Positions 34,428 to 43,149 are shown, counted from the stretch's first letter. The stretch is DNA of 64,000 nt from Oscillospiraceae bacterium (GCA_017440925.1 JAFSAP010000001.1:19609-83608); one strand, 5' to 3'. The notes: generated by a model not told the origin, from the sequence alone. Numbers and translations are program-made.

Positions 34428-34838
34428 TCAGATTCCCATATGCTTTGACGGAGAAAAGGAGTATGGCAGAATTTCTGCCAAAGTGTGCGTCTCATACCCC
34501 TCAGCATCCACCATGTAAATCAGGAAGTCATCGCCGCAGAATTCCCGCATGACCTGGCGGCAGACACCGCAGGGCGGAAAACTTCCGGTAATTACGCCAT
34601 CTTTGCCGCCGCAGACCGCGATGGAAACAAAATCCCGGTGGCCATCATAGACCGCCTTAAAAAAGGCAGTACGCTCAGCACAGTTGGTGGGGCCGTAGGC
34701 AGCGTTTTCAATGTTGCAGCCCTGGTATACCGTGCCGTCAGCGCACAGCAGCGCTGCGCCTACCTTGTAGCCGGAGTAGGGTACATAGGCATGCTGCATG
34801 GCCTCTTTGGCCAGCTCAATCAGTTTTTCAGGTGTCAT
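34428..34838 (-). CDS. cdd: Cytidine deaminase
   Basis: Deaminates cytidine and deoxycytidine to uridine and deoxyuridine. 136 residues, homotetrameric short form. The zinc site is complete: catalytic CAERTAFF (Cys, Glu) and PCGVCRQ (two Cys). Its start overlaps the deoB stop by 4 nt, making it the last gene of the salvage operon. No clear terminator is visible after it before the BMP promoter. Confidence 0.97.
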   Translation of the reverse strand: MTPEKLIELAKEAMQHAYVPYSGYKVGAALLCADGTVYQGCNIENAAYGPTNCAERTAFFKAVYDGHRDFVSIAVCGGKDGVITGSFPPCGVCRQVMREFCGDDFLIYMVDAEGYETHTLAEILPYSFSPSKHMGI

Positions 34839-36004
34839 TTCAAAATCTCCTCTGCAAAACTCTCGCCCGGGGTGTCGTAATCCACACCCAGCAAGCCGGT
34901 AACAGTGGCGGCGATATCGGCAAAGCTCTTCCGGGTGCCCAGGTTCACAGGCTTTACTGCCTTACCCAGGATCAGCAGGGGTACATATTCCCGTGTATGG
35001 TCGGTGGTGGCGGTATAGGCAGGATCACAGCCATGGTCAGCAGTGATCATCACCAGGTCATCTTCTCCCAGTGTGGGCAGAAAATTACCCAGCCAGGCAT
35101 CAAACTCGCTCAGCGCATTGGCATAGCCATCAATATCCCGGCGGTGGCCATAGACCATATCAAAATCCACCAGGTTCACAAAACACAGGCCCTTGAAATC
35201 CTTCGCAGCATAATTCGTGGTATGTTCCATACCGTTGGCATTGGACTTGTTGTAGACAAATTCCGTATCTCCATAGCCGGCAAAAATGTCATGGATCTTG
35301 CCCACAGCGATGGAATCCAGGCCTGCTGCCTTGATGGCATCCAGCATGGTGGGTTTGGGAGGCTCCAGGGAATAGTCATGGCGGTTGGAAGTCCGCTTGA
35401 AGCCATCTGCGCTGTTACCCACATAGGGTCTGGCAATGACACGGCCCACGCCATGCTTGCCCCGGAGGATGTTCCGGGCCTTATGGCAGGCATCATACAG
35501 TTCTTCCAACGGAATGTGTTCTTCGTGGGCCGCCACCTGGAACACCGAGTCGGCGGAGGTGTAGACGATCCATTTGCCGGTGTCGATCTGTGCCTGGCCG
35601 TAGTCCCGGATCACATCGGTGCCGGAATAGGGCAGGTTGCACAGAACACCCCGTCCTGTCGCTTCCGTGAACGCATCCAGCACTTCCTGGGGGAAACCGT
35701 TGGGATATGTGGGCAGCGGCTCTGGAGAAATCACACCGGCGATCTCCCAGTGGCCGATGGTGGTATCCTTACCCATGGAGGCTTCCCGCAGCCGGGCAAA
35801 GGCACCGGCGGGAGCATCACACTTCGGCAGGCAGGAAACACCGTCAATATTGCCCAGACCTGCGGCGATCATATTGGGGATATGCAGCTTGGAAGAAGTG
35901 GCACAGGCGGCCAGGGTATTGACCCCCACATCGCCAAAGCTTTCACTATCCGGCATGGCACCGATGCCGAAGGAATCCAGAACGATCAGAAAAATACGTT
36001 TCAT
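34835..36004 (-). CDS. deoB: Phosphopentomutase
   Basis: Interconverts (deoxy)ribose 1-phosphate and 5-phosphate, linking nucleoside phosphorolysis to central metabolism. 389 residues, usual length. Metal and phosphate motifs of the alkaline phosphatase superfamily are present: IVLDSFGIGAMPD (N-terminal Asp), GKDTTIGHWE with the phosphothreonine site, and MITADHGCDP plus TTDHTREYVP metal sites. It sits between deoD and cdd, with a repeat element separating it from deoD. Confidence 0.97.
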   Translation of the reverse strand: MKRIFLIVLDSFGIGAMPDSESFGDVGVNTLAACATSSKLHIPNMIAAGLGNIDGVSCLPKCDAPAGAFARLREASMGKDTTIGHWEIAGVISPEPLPTYPNGFPQEVLDAFTEATGRGVLCNLPYSGTDVIRDYGQAQIDTGKWIVYTSADSVFQVAAHEEHIPLEELYDACHKARNILRGKHGVGRVIARPYVGNSADGFKRTSNRHDYSLEPPKPTMLDAIKAAGLDSIAVGKIHDIFAGYGDTEFVYNKSNANGMEHTTNYAAKDFKGLCFVNLVDFDMVYGHRRDIDGYANALSEFDAWLGNFLPTLGEDDLVMITADHGCDPAYTATTDHTREYVPLLILGKAVKPVNLGTRKSFADIAATVTGLLGVDYDTPGESFAEEILK

Positions 36005-36024
36005 AGTATCACCTCAAAAAAGAA

Positions 36025-36136
36025 CTGTCATTCCGAGCCTGCCGGAGACAGGTGTGGGAATCCCCCGGATGATCCGGGAATCCCCATGATCGGAGGAGAT
36101 TGCCACACCAGCCTGCGGGCTGGTTCGCAATGACAG
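36025..36136. repeat. Intergenic repeat family C, full copy (inverted-repeat element)
   Basis: Ends are CTGTCATTCCGAGCC and GGTTCGCAATGACAG, imperfect inverted repeats of about 38 bp reading CTGTCATT.CGA...TGTGG.AATC. Each arm contains an inner hairpin (for example CCAGCC-TGCG-GGCTGG). A shortened relative occurs at 42849-42897. It lies in the deoD-deoB spacer and has no ORF. Confidence 0.7.
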
Positions 36137-36144
36137 CATATGAT

Positions 36145-36897
36145 TTATTTGTTCTCCATGGCAACAGCCACATCCAGAGCCACCTTCATCATGGTGGTGA
36201 AAGAGGTCTGGCGCTGTTCGGCAGAGGTTTCCTCGTGGGTCAGCACATGATCGGAGATGGTGCAGATGCACAGGCCCCGCTTGCCGTAACGGGCGGCGTT
36301 CATATACAGGGCGGCAGCTTCCATTTCCAGAGCCATGACGCCCATCTTCTTCAGACCATAGACACTGCCCAGGCCCTCGGGGACATCCACATGGTCGCCG
36401 TAGAATACATCGGAAGAATTGATATTGCCCACGTGGTAGGTTGCGCCATGCTCTTTACAAGCCTTGACAGCCTCGCACAGCAGGTCAAAGTCGGCAATGG
36501 GCGCAAAGGTGCCGGGCAGATGGAACTGGCTTGCCCAATTCGAGTCGGTGCAGGCACCCTGGCCGATGACGATATCATAGAGGTGGATATTCTCCTGGAT
36601 GGAGCCGGCAGAGCCCACACGGATGATGTTTTCCACATCAAAGAAGTTGAACAGCTCATGGGAATAAATGCCGATGGCAGGCATGCCCATGCCGGAAGCC
36701 ATGACGGAAACTTTGACCCCCTTGTAGTAACCGGTATAGCCCTGAACACCACGGACATTATTGACGAGGACAGGGTTTTCCAGGAAGTTTTCCGCGATGA
36801 ACTTGGCCCGCAGGGGATCGCCGGGCATCAGCACTGTCTTGCCAAAGCCGATCTCATCGGCAACGTTGATATGCGGGGTAACTGCAAAGTTGGACAT
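36145..36897 (-). CDS. deoD: Purine-nucleoside phosphorylase (DeoD type)
   Basis: Splits purine (deoxy)nucleosides with phosphate to base plus (deoxy)ribose 1-phosphate. 250 residues, hexameric DeoD family. Features: N-terminal TPHINVADEIGFG, PGDPLRAKFIAENFL (phosphate site), YKGVKVSVMASGMG, IRVGSAGSIQ, and EMEAAALY with TISDHVLT near the C-terminus (catalytic Asp). Start 36897 was chosen for GGGAGG 8-9 nt upstream; longer frames cover the adjacent repeat. It is flanked by two unrelated repeat elements. Confidence 0.96.
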   Translation of the reverse strand: MSNFAVTPHINVADEIGFGKTVLMPGDPLRAKFIAENFLENPVLVNNVRGVQGYTGYYKGVKVSVMASGMGMPAIGIYSHELFNFFDVENIIRVGSAGSIQENIHLYDIVIGQGACTDSNWASQFHLPGTFAPIADFDLLCEAVKACKEHGATYHVGNINSSDVFYGDHVDVPEGLGSVYGLKKMGVMALEMEAAALYMNAARYGKRGLCICTISDHVLTHEETSAEQRQTSFTTMMKVALDVAVAMENK

Positions 36898-36920
36898 AGT
36901 AAGTTCCTCCCAAAATGAAT

Positions 36921-37058
36921 TGTAGGGCGGGGTTATGACCCCGCCGACGCACCATAGGTGTGGCTCAGTTTTACACAAGAGCGCTCCCCTGCTATGCATC
37001 GTATACAGCTCGAAATAATATTGTTACCTGCTCGGCGGGGTCATGACCCCGCCCTACA
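36921..37058. repeat. MITE-like element with 27-bp terminal inverted repeats
   Basis: 138 bp bounded by TGTAGGGCGGGGTTATGACC and its near-exact inverted copy ending CATGACCCCGCCCTACA; 26 of 27 arm positions match. Each arm contains the palindrome GGCGGGGTCATGACCCCGCC or a one-base variant. The centre has no ORF. It is inserted between deoC and deoD. Confidence 0.82.
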
Positions 37059-37070
37059 GTCTTTCATTCG

Positions 37071-37739
37071 TTAATAAGTTCCGTCGTTGGCAAGACCCTT
37101 GGCGATCTTGACGATCCGGGAAGTGCCCAGCCGGTCTGCACCCAGGGCAATGAACTTCTCCGCATCCTCCAGGCTGGAAATGCCGCCGGCAGCCTTGATC
37201 TTCACATGGGGCGCAACATGCTTGGCAAAGAGTGCCACATCTTCAAAGGTTGCGCCGGCCTTGGAGAAACCGGTGGAGGTCTTGATGTAATCGGCGCCGG
37301 AATCGGAAACGCACTTGCAAAGGGCGATCTTCTCGTCATCCGTCAGCAGGCAGGTCTCGATGATGACCTTCAGGAGCTTGCCCTTGCAGGCAGCCTTGAT
37401 GGCAGCAATTTCGGCAGTGATCTCATCCCACTTGCCTTCCTTGGCCCAGCCAATGTTGATGACCATGTCCACTTCATCGGCGCCGTTGTCCACAGTATCG
37501 GAGGCCATGAAGCATTTGGCAGCGGTGGTGGCATAGCCGTTGGGGAAGCCGATGACGGTGCAGATGGCTAATCTTTCACCAACGTATTCCTTGGCCTGTT
37601 TCACGAAAGACTGAGGGATGCAGACAGAAGCGGTGCCATACTTCATACCATCATCGCAGATAGCCTTGATGTCCGCCCAGGTAGCAGTCTGGGCCAGCAG
37701 GGTATGGTCACACTTGGCGAGAATGTCTTTCAGTTCCAT
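37071..37739 (-). CDS. deoC: Deoxyribose-phosphate aldolase
   Basis: Cleaves 2-deoxyribose 5-phosphate to glyceraldehyde 3-phosphate and acetaldehyde, feeding the glycolytic enzymes encoded elsewhere in this window. 222 residues, class I aldolase. The Schiff-base lysine lies in [10 protein letters not shown], with supporting KVIIETCLL and the phosphate-binding KAAGGISS and [12 protein letters not shown] 37739 has GGAGG 9 nt upstream. It follows tdk by 14 nt in the salvage operon. Confidence 0.97.
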   Translation of the reverse strand: MELKDILAKCDHTLLAQTATWADIKAICDDGMKYGTASVCIPQSFVKQAKEYVGERLAICTVIGFPNGYATTAAKCFMASDTVDNGADEVDMVINIGWAKEGKWDEITAEIAAIKAACKGKLLKVIIETCLLTDDEKIALCKCVSDSGADYIKTSTGFSKAGATFEDVALFAKHVAPHVKIKAAGGISSLEDAEKFIALGADRLGTSRIVKIAKGLANDGTY

Positions 37740-37753
37740 AATATATTCCTCCA

Positions 37754-38356
37754 TTAGTTCTGCCCATGCAGTTTAATCTTCTTATGTTCCCGGATGCCCC
37801 GGATATAGCACCGGTGGCACATGGCGATATAGCAGTCATTGCCGCCCAGCACCACCTGGGCACCCTCGGTGACGATATAGCCGTCGCTGATACGGGCATT
37901 GACCGTTGCCTTGGAGCCGCAGTCACACATGGTCTTGATCTCCTCGATGCAGTCCGCCAGTTCCATAAGGCGGCGGCTGCCGGGGAACAGCTTGGTCTGG
38001 AAGTCGGTACGCAGGCCGAAGCACATCACCGGCACATTGTAGTCATTGACGATGGCCCGGAGCTGGTCGATCTGGGCTTCCGTCAGAAACTGGCACTCGT
38101 CCACGATGACGGCATCACACTGTCCTGCGCGGGTGCTTCCATAGACCTGGTAGATATCCATATCCGGCGTCATGACCTCCACCGCTGCTGCCAGGCCAAT
38201 GCGGCTGCGCAGGATCTGCACGCCGTCCCGGGTGTCTGCAGAGGGCTTGATGAGCCAGACCTTCATATCATTTTCTTCGTAATTGTATTTTGTGATCAAT
38301 GCCTGGGCAGTCTTGCTGGAACCCATGGCACCATATTTAAAATAAAGCTTTGCCAT
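37754..38356 (-). CDS. tdk: Thymidine kinase
   Basis: Phosphorylates thymidine (and deoxyuridine) with ATP. 200 residues, type II thymidine kinase. P-loop [13 protein letters not shown] near the N-terminus, Walker B IVDECQFL, the lasso-type substrate segment, and a structural zinc site from CDCG and CHRC pairs. It begins the salvage operon tdk-deoC-deoD-deoB-cdd, so imported deoxynucleosides can be either reused (tdk) or broken down (deo genes). Confidence 0.96.
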   Translation of the reverse strand: MAKLYFKYGAMGSSKTAQALITKYNYEENDMKVWLIKPSADTRDGVQILRSRIGLAAAVEVMTPDMDIYQVYGSTRAGQCDAVIVDECQFLTEAQIDQLRAIVNDYNVPVMCFGLRTDFQTKLFPGSRRLMELADCIEEIKTMCDCGSKATVNARISDGYIVTEGAQVVLGGNDCYIAMCHRCYIRGIREHKKIKLHGQN

Positions 38357-38385
38357 ATCTCTTTCTACCTCCGTTTGCATGTTTC

Positions 38386-38414
38386 ATTATATCGAAAAAA
38401 ACCTCCATATGCAA
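38386..38414 (-). promoter_or_regulatory. Promoter of the tdk-deo-cdd operon
   Basis: Minus strand TTGCAT (38414-38409), 17-nt spacer, TATAAT (38391-38386), 30 nt before tdk. Confidence 0.75.
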
Positions 38415-38447
38415 CCCTCATTCATGCAAAATTAACAATGGCAGCCC

Positions 38448-38476
38448 TTGTGCTGTGTCCGCATATCTGATAAAAT
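38448..38476 (+). promoter_or_regulatory. Possible promoter of the DUF4349 gene
   Basis: TTGTGC (38448-38453), 17-nt spacer, TAAAAT (38471-38476), divergent from the tdk promoter. Both boxes depart from consensus. Confidence 0.45.
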
Positions 38477-38559
38477 AAAAATATCCAAATTCTGTAACCA
38501 AAGAAGTTCTTTGTCGAGTATACAGGTGAATCCACCAAATACATAAGGAGGTAACGAAT

Positions 38560-39519
38560 ATGAAAAAACTGACCGCTCTGCTGCTGGCCCTGGTGATGGC
38601 ATTGACCCTGCTCACCGCCTGTGGTGCCAACAGCGCCAGCCCCGCCCTCAAGCAGACCGCTGCCATGGACTACGCTGTGGTGGAGGAAGCCGCTGCGGAA
38701 GCTCCCATGGCCATGACAACCATGAATGGCAGCAACGCCCTGGCCGGTGCCGGGGAAACCGGCGCAGTCTCCCTGCCGGAAAGCCGGAAGTGGATCGTCA
38801 CCGTGGACATGAGCGCCGAGACGGAAGACCTGGACGCCCTGCTTGTGAATCTGGAGGCAGCCATCGAAGAGATGGATGGCTATGTGGAAGATCAGAACAT
38901 CTACAATGGTTCCAGCTATGCAGCCCGCCGCCGCAGAAACGCCAACCTTACCATCCGGATCCCTGCTGCCGATGTGGATGCCTTTGCCACGGAAGTTTCC
39001 GGCATCGCCAATGTGGTCTCCAAGAATGTGAGCCGTGAGGACATCACCCTCACCTATGTGGCAACAGAAAGCAAAGTTACCGCACTGAAAACCGAAGAAG
39101 CCCGGCTGCTGGAACTGCTGGCCCAGGCGGAGACTATGGCCGATCTGCTGGAGATCGAAGCCCGGCTTTCCGATGTCCGCTATGAACTGGAGAGCTACTC
39201 CTCCCAGCTGCGGCTCTATGACAACCAGGTGGACTACGCCACCATCTACCTGTTCATCGATGAAGTCCAGGAATACACCCCTGTTGCAGAAAAGACGGTA
39301 TGGGAACGGATCCGGGATGGTTTCAGTGACAGTCTGGAAGGTGTGGGCGACGGCTTTGTGGATGCCGCTGTCTGGATCCTGGCAAATTCCCCCTATCTGG
39401 TGGTCTGGGGTGTCCTGCTGACCGCTGCAGTACTTCTTCTGCGGACACTGGGCAAGCGCCGTTCCGCCAAAAAGCCCATCAAATCTGCACCCAGAAAAGA
39501 AGAAAAACCCAACGAATAA
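38560..39519 (+). CDS. DUF4349 lipoprotein
   Basis: A 319-residue protein. A lipoprotein signal peptide (MKKLTALLLALVMALTLLTAC, Cys21) precedes a variable linker and the DUF4349 domain (about 75-240), seen in the repeated beta-alpha pattern and the YVATESKVTALKTEEARLL coiled-coil hairpin. A single C-terminal transmembrane helix (about 278-298) and a basic tail end it. The protein is therefore tethered at both ends, exposing a coiled coil outside. DUF4349 has no established biochemical role. ATG 38560 follows AAGGAGG by 9 nt. Confidence 0.88.
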   Translation: MKKLTALLLALVMALTLLTACGANSASPALKQTAAMDYAVVEEAAAEAPMAMTTMNGSNALAGAGETGAVSLPESRKWIVTVDMSAETEDLDALLVNLEAAIEEMDGYVEDQNIYNGSSYAARRRRNANLTIRIPAADVDAFATEVSGIANVVSKNVSREDITLTYVATESKVTALKTEEARLLELLAQAETMADLLEIEARLSDVRYELESYSSQLRLYDNQVDYATIYLFIDEVQEYTPVAEKTVWERIRDGFSDSLEGVGDGFVDAAVWILANSPYLVVWGVLLTAAVLLLRTLGKRRSAKKPIKSAPRKEEKPNE

Positions 39520-39526
39520 ACCAACT

Positions 39527-39560
39527 GCCCGCCGGTGGTTCTTCCCCCGGCGGGCTTCTG
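39527..39560 (+). terminator. Terminator of the DUF4349 gene
   Basis: GCCCGCCGG, loop, CCGGCGGGC followed by TTCTGC; the U-tract is weak. Confidence 0.6.
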
Positions 39561-39574
39561 CTACATCTTTTATG

Positions 39575-39890
39575 CCCTTTTCTTGTTTCGGCAAGAAAAG
39601 GGCGAAAAGAAGCCGACTTAAAGGGCGCTGAGTTGCTTGCTCCCGCAAGCAAAGCCGCCCCTTTAAGAATACCCCGGCGCGCTCTGTCGATGGCGCGGAG
39701 CACCTTAACCTACATCCTGTTCAAGCAGAAAATGTCCCGATTTTCTGCTTGAAGTACACTGCTCTGCAAATCTGTACCATGTTCTGGCGAGGCGGCGGGA
39801 GGGGTTCACAGGGGAGGGCGCATTTATCCCGTAGCGCCTCCCCTGTGCCAGCTTCTTTGGTTACTTTCTTGTCTGGCACAAGAAAGTAAC
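39575..39890. repeat. Intergenic repeat family B, copy 1
   Basis: This 316-bp block fills most of the 428-bp gap between the DUF4349 gene and jag. It starts with hairpin CCCTTTTCTTG...CAAGAAAAGGG and ends with hairpin GTTACTTTCTTGT...CAAGAAAGTAAC, oriented as an inverted pair (each flanked by AAAGAAGC/GCTTCTTT). Inside lies GAGCACCTTAACC followed by a hairpin TCAAGCAGAAAAT/ATTTTCTGCTTGA. The same three parts occur in the 46514 copy. No credible ORF. Confidence 0.72.
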
Positions 39891-39910
39891 ACACGCCTCT
39901 TTCTGCAATA

Positions 39911-39942
39911 GAAAATGCCCGCAGCCGGATGACTGCGGGCAT
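39911..39942 (-). terminator. Terminator of the yidC-jag transcript
   Basis: Minus strand: ATGCCCGCAG, loop, CTGCGGGCAT, then TTTTC. Confidence 0.88.
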
Positions 39943-39947
39943 ACTTT

Positions 39948-40982
39948 TTATCTCACATACTCAATGACCACGCGGCGGTTGGGTTCGGTGCCGGTGGAAT
40001 GGGTGGTGATGTTGTCCATCTCCTGCAGGGCGGCGTGGATCACATGACGCTCATAGGCATTCATGGGCTCCAGGGTGATGCGGCGGCGGGCCTTCAGAAC
40101 CTGCTGTGCCTTCTTGCGGGCATAGCGGCGCAGGCTTTCCTCACGCTTCTCCCGGTAGCACTCAGCATCCACATTGATGCGGATGTGACCGTCTACTTCC
40201 CGGTTGACGGTATAGTTGGCCAGGTGCTGGATGGCATCCAGGGTATCGCCCCGGCGGCCGATCAGATAACCCAGATCATCGCCCACCAGATCCACCTTGT
40301 AGGTGTTGCTGTCTGCTTTCCAGCAGTGGGGCACAGCCTTGGAATCCATGTGCTCCAGAAGTCCCTTGATGAAAACTTCGATCTTTTCCTCCACGGAGCC
40401 TGCCTCAGCAGGGGTGTACTCCTTGGGAGCTTCCACCTTCTTTTCTGCCTTAGGCTGCTTTTCAGCCTTGGGTGCTTTGGGCGGCTTGGGTGCTTCGGGC
40501 TTCTTTTCAGCCTTGGGAGCTTCTGCTTTCTTTTCAGCCTTGGGGGCCTCCGCCTTCTTTTCGGGCTTGGGTGCTTCGGGCTTCTTTTCAGCCTTGGGAG
40601 CTTCTGCTTTCTTTTCAGCCTTGGGGGCCTCCGCCTTCTTTTCGGGCTTGGGAGCCTCCGCCTTCTTTTCGGGCTTGGGGGCTTCTGCCTTGAGAGCCTC
40701 GGGCTTGGGTTCTGCCTTCTTCACAGGGGCAGCAGCCTTGGGCTTGGAGCGGGAAGCGGCGCCCAGCGCGGATTTGGGCTTTTCGGGAGCTGCGGGAACA
40801 GGATCGGGGACTTCATAAGTTACCTGCACCTTGGCGGGCTGGGCACCAAAGCCCAGGAAACCAGCCTTGGGCAGTGCCAGAACCTGGTAGGTGATATCGT
40901 CCCGCTCCAGACCCAGCTGGGTCAGAGCGGCTTCCACAGCAAGATCAATGGTCTTGCCGCTGGTGATAATGGTCTTTTCCAT
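39948..40982 (-). CDS. jag: Jag/KhpB-type RNA-binding protein with long Lys/Glu/Pro repeat linker
   Basis: 344 residues. Jag_N domain (1-52), then a 130-residue linker of AEAPKPEKK-type repeats, a KH domain (about 200-270, with LIGRRGDTLDAI) and an R3H domain (about 275-340, with EPMNAYERHVIHAALQ). KhpB/EloR binds RNA and influences cell elongation and division in other Firmicutes; its gene classically follows yidC, as here. The repeat linker is much longer than in most homologues and contains an 81-bp tandem DNA repeat, so its length may vary between strains. Confidence 0.93.
   Translation of the reverse strand: MEKTIITSGKTIDLAVEAALTQLGLERDDITYQVLALPKAGFLGFGAQPAKVQVTYEVPDPVPAAPEKPKSALGAASRSKPKAAAPVKKAEPKPEALKAEAPKPEKKAEAPKPEKKAEAPKAEKKAEAPKAEKKPEAPKPEKKAEAPKAEKKAEAPKAEKKPEAPKPPKAPKAEKQPKAEKKVEAPKEYTPAEAGSVEEKIEVFIKGLLEHMDSKAVPHCWKADSNTYKVDLVGDDLGYLIGRRGDTLDAIQHLANYTVNREVDGHIRINVDAECYREKREESLRRYARKKAQQVLKARRRITLEPMNAYERHVIHAALQEMDNITTHSTGTEPNRRVVIEYVR
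40501..40662 (-). repeat. 81-bp in-frame tandem repeat inside jag
   Basis: The block starting TTCTTTTCAGCCTTGGGAGC at 40501 recurs from 40582 almost unchanged, a period of 81 bp (27 codons). It encodes alternating KAEAPK and EKKAEAP units and extends as shorter degenerate repeats on either side. Confidence 0.85.
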
Positions 40983-40985
40983 TGC

Positions 40986-42230
40986 TTATTCCTCCGTAGG
41001 ATTGGAAGCGTAGCGGTTGGGATCGTAGTTGCGGCCCTTGCAGTAGGGACGGCTGGGAATGCCGGACATGCAGCTTTCCTCTTCTTCCTCTACGATGCCC
41101 TTCTTGGCGTTGTACTCCTTGGCATTGGCAGCCTTTGCAGCCTGCTCTGCCTCACGCTGCTGCTTCTGGAGCTTCTTCTTGCTGGTGTTGGCGGTGATGC
41201 CCTCGGGGTTGGCAGCACGGCGCTCTGCACGGATGCGCTCCTTCTCTGCCTCGATGCGTTCCTGCTCCAGAGCCTTCTGCAGACGGACAGCATCCTCAGC
41301 GTCATAGATCTTGCGGTAGTGCTTGGTCATGATGGGATCGGTGACCATACGGAACACACCGCCGATGAACCAGTACACAGACAGTCCGGCGGAAACGGTA
41401 AAGCCGATCCACAGGGACATCAGAGGCATCATCCACATCATCATCTTGTTGGTCTGGGCAGACTGGGAGTTTTCAGCCATCTCCTTGTCCTGGATGCCCT
41501 TCTCATTGGTGACGACAGAATCATTGGTCTTCTGGCTGACCCACATCTGGGCAACCTGAGAGATAGCGGAAACGATGGGGATCAGGAAAGCACCGATGTG
41601 TGCCCAGTCCCAAGCCCAGGTGGATGCAAAGATGTTGAACTGGGGGATTGCGCCCAGGTTGATGCCGAAGAAATCAAAGTTGATACCAGCCAGGGTCTCG
41701 GTGCTGATGCCGGGAATGGCGGCAGCGATCTCATTGGCATACTGGGAAATGGCGCTGGCGGCTACGACCTGGTCATAGTAGGTATTGTTGGAGAACAGTG
41801 CGGGGGCATTGGCCTTGACAACAGCAATGATCTGCTGGGTCACTTCGGCACTTTCGCCCAGAATGTAGGTAATGGGTTCCCGGATAACGGTGAACAGGGG
41901 GAACAGGATCAGCAGGGGAACAAAGCTCCACAGGCAGCCGCCCATACCCATGGAAGCGCCCTCTTCCTGCTGCAGCTTCTGAATTTCTTCGTTCTGCTTC
42001 TGCTGGTCATGGGCATATCTTCTCTGGATATCCTGGATGCGGGGCTGCAGGCGGGACATCTTCATCATGCTCTTCTTGGACTTTGCGTTGATGGGGGTCA
42101 GCACCAGCTGAACGATCAGCGCAAACAGGATCATAGCAACACCGTAGTTGCTGGTCAGGTCATAAAGAACGCCCAGCAGCCAGCCGAAAGGCACGGTGAC
42201 AAGATCGGATAATTTGAATGCGAGAAACAT
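40986..42230 (-). CDS. yidC: YidC/Oxa1/Alb3 family membrane protein insertase
   Basis: Inserts and folds membrane proteins, alone or with SecYEG. 414 residues; five membrane helices including the N-terminal VPFGWLLGVLYDLTSNYG, QLVLTPINAKSKKSMMKM (hydrophilic groove and cytoplasmic hairpin start), and the C-terminal helices near PLMSLWIGFTVSAGLSVYW. The coiled hairpin (RYAHDQQKQNEEIQKLQQEE) and a charged C-terminal tail (about 300-414) suited to ribosome contact are clear. It lacks a lipoprotein signal. It sits between yidD and jag, the usual Firmicutes order. Confidence 0.95.
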   Translation of the reverse strand: MFLAFKLSDLVTVPFGWLLGVLYDLTSNYGVAMILFALIVQLVLTPINAKSKKSMMKMSRLQPRIQDIQRRYAHDQQKQNEEIQKLQQEEGASMGMGGCLWSFVPLLILFPLFTVIREPITYILGESAEVTQQIIAVVKANAPALFSNNTYYDQVVAASAISQYANEIAAAIPGISTETLAGINFDFFGINLGAIPQFNIFASTWAWDWAHIGAFLIPIVSAISQVAQMWVSQKTNDSVVTNEKGIQDKEMAENSQSAQTNKMMMWMMPLMSLWIGFTVSAGLSVYWFIGGVFRMVTDPIMTKHYRKIYDAEDAVRLQKALEQERIEAEKERIRAERRAANPEGITANTSKKKLQKQQREAEQAAKAANAKEYNAKKGIVEEEEESCMSGIPSRPYCKGRNYDPNRYASNPTEE

Positions 42231-42251
42231 GGACTCTCCTCCTTATGAAAG

Positions 42252-42467
42252 TCAAGGGACGGGGTCGAAAAAATTACCCTTGTAAAAAGGGTGGCAGCGG
42301 AGTATCCGCCGCAGGGCGAGCCATCCGCCCTTCCATACCCCGTACTTCATAATTGCTTCGTAAGCATAGGCACTGCAGGTGGGTCGGAACCGGCACCGGG
42401 CCGGAAAACAGGGGGAAATATTGCGCTGGTAGAAACGGATCAGGGAAAGAAACAGCTTTTTCATCAT
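42252..42467 (-). CDS. yidD: Membrane protein insertion efficiency factor
   Basis: 71 residues, the usual small size. The family signature is complete: [30 protein letters not shown], and the C-terminal [13 protein letters not shown]. It aids YidC-dependent insertion at the membrane. Its ATG overlaps the rnpA stop region (rnpA ends at 42464), so the two are translationally coupled. Confidence 0.96.
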   Translation of the reverse strand: MMKKLFLSLIRFYQRNISPCFPARCRFRPTCSAYAYEAIMKYGVWKGGWLALRRILRCHPFYKGNFFDPVP

Positions 42468-42805
42468 TCTTCACCACAGAGGATGCCGGCCTTTTTCGCC
42501 AGGGACAGATAGCTGGCAGTCAGCTTGTCAAAAGGTGCGTCCAGAGCCTTGCTCCTGGCCACCACCACAATGTCCCAGCCGGGCTGAAACCTGGCCTCAT
42601 TGAGCCGGTAGACCTCCCGGATACGGCGGCGGATGCGGTTGCGGATATGGGCCTTCCCCAGCTTTTTGCTGACGGTGATGCCCACCCGGTTGCCATTTGT
42701 CCGGTTTTTCCGGGCATAGAGCACAAGGAGCCCATCTGCCTGGCCGGAGGTATGGTACAGCCGCCGGAAAATGTGATTCAGTTTCAAAGAACTCGAAAAC
42801 TTCAT
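42464..42805 (-). CDS. rnpA: Ribonuclease P protein component
   Basis: Protein subunit of RNase P, which trims tRNA 5' leaders. 113 residues. The conserved basic motif [13 protein letters not shown] follows VSKKLGKAH; the N-terminal [12 protein letters not shown] contacts the leader. Start 42805 was chosen for AGGAGATAG upstream; longer frames are not conserved. It is unusually far from rpmH: 442 bp including a repeat and a terminator lie between them. Confidence 0.95.
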   Translation of the reverse strand: MKFSSSLKLNHIFRRLYHTSGQADGLLVLYARKNRTNGNRVGITVSKKLGKAHIRNRIRRRIREVYRLNEARFQPGWDIVVVARSKALDAPFDKLTASYLSLAKKAGILCGEE

Positions 42806-43149
42806 GATACTATCTCCTGTAACGCTGTACATCATGCAGCATTACACCAGGGGATTGCCACGTCGCATGGCTTTCTGCCATGCTCCTCGCAATGACAACC
42901 CTTATCATAACAATCCCTAAATTCAGAAGTGTTCGCAGGAATGGTTTTTGTGTTGTTCAGCGCAAGATTTTGGTGCAGATCAAAGTTGAAAGCCGAAGGA
43001 ATACTTTGTGTACCCGCAAGGGGTATGCCGCATCCGTAAATCGTCTTCGACGACAACGGCTGCGCTATATTTCGAGGCTTTCAAAATGCAGAGATGCGCC
43101 AAAAGATTCGCTGACACAGCCAAAAACCGTTTCAAGAATACTTCCAGCT
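42806..43149. other. Non-coding spacer between rpmH and rnpA
   Basis: In most bacteria rpmH and rnpA are nearly adjacent. Here a family C half element occupies 42849-42897 and the rest (about 250 bp) contains several small inverted repeats but no ORF with a ribosome binding site. A promoter for rnpA-yidD-yidC-jag must lie here if the rpmH terminator is efficient; TATGAT at about 42900-42910 on the minus strand is a weak candidate. Confidence 0.5.
42849..42897. repeat. Family C repeat, half element
   Basis: GGGATTGCCAC, an inner hairpin GCATGGC-TTTCT-GCCATGC, then TCGCAATGAC. The two outer motifs are those of the right arm of the 36025-36136 element, but the inner hairpin sequence differs. 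Confidence 0.6.

Noticed and set aside
40501-40662. Possible CRISPR-like repeats
   Set aside because: The 81-bp repeats are in frame within jag, without spacers of unique sequence.
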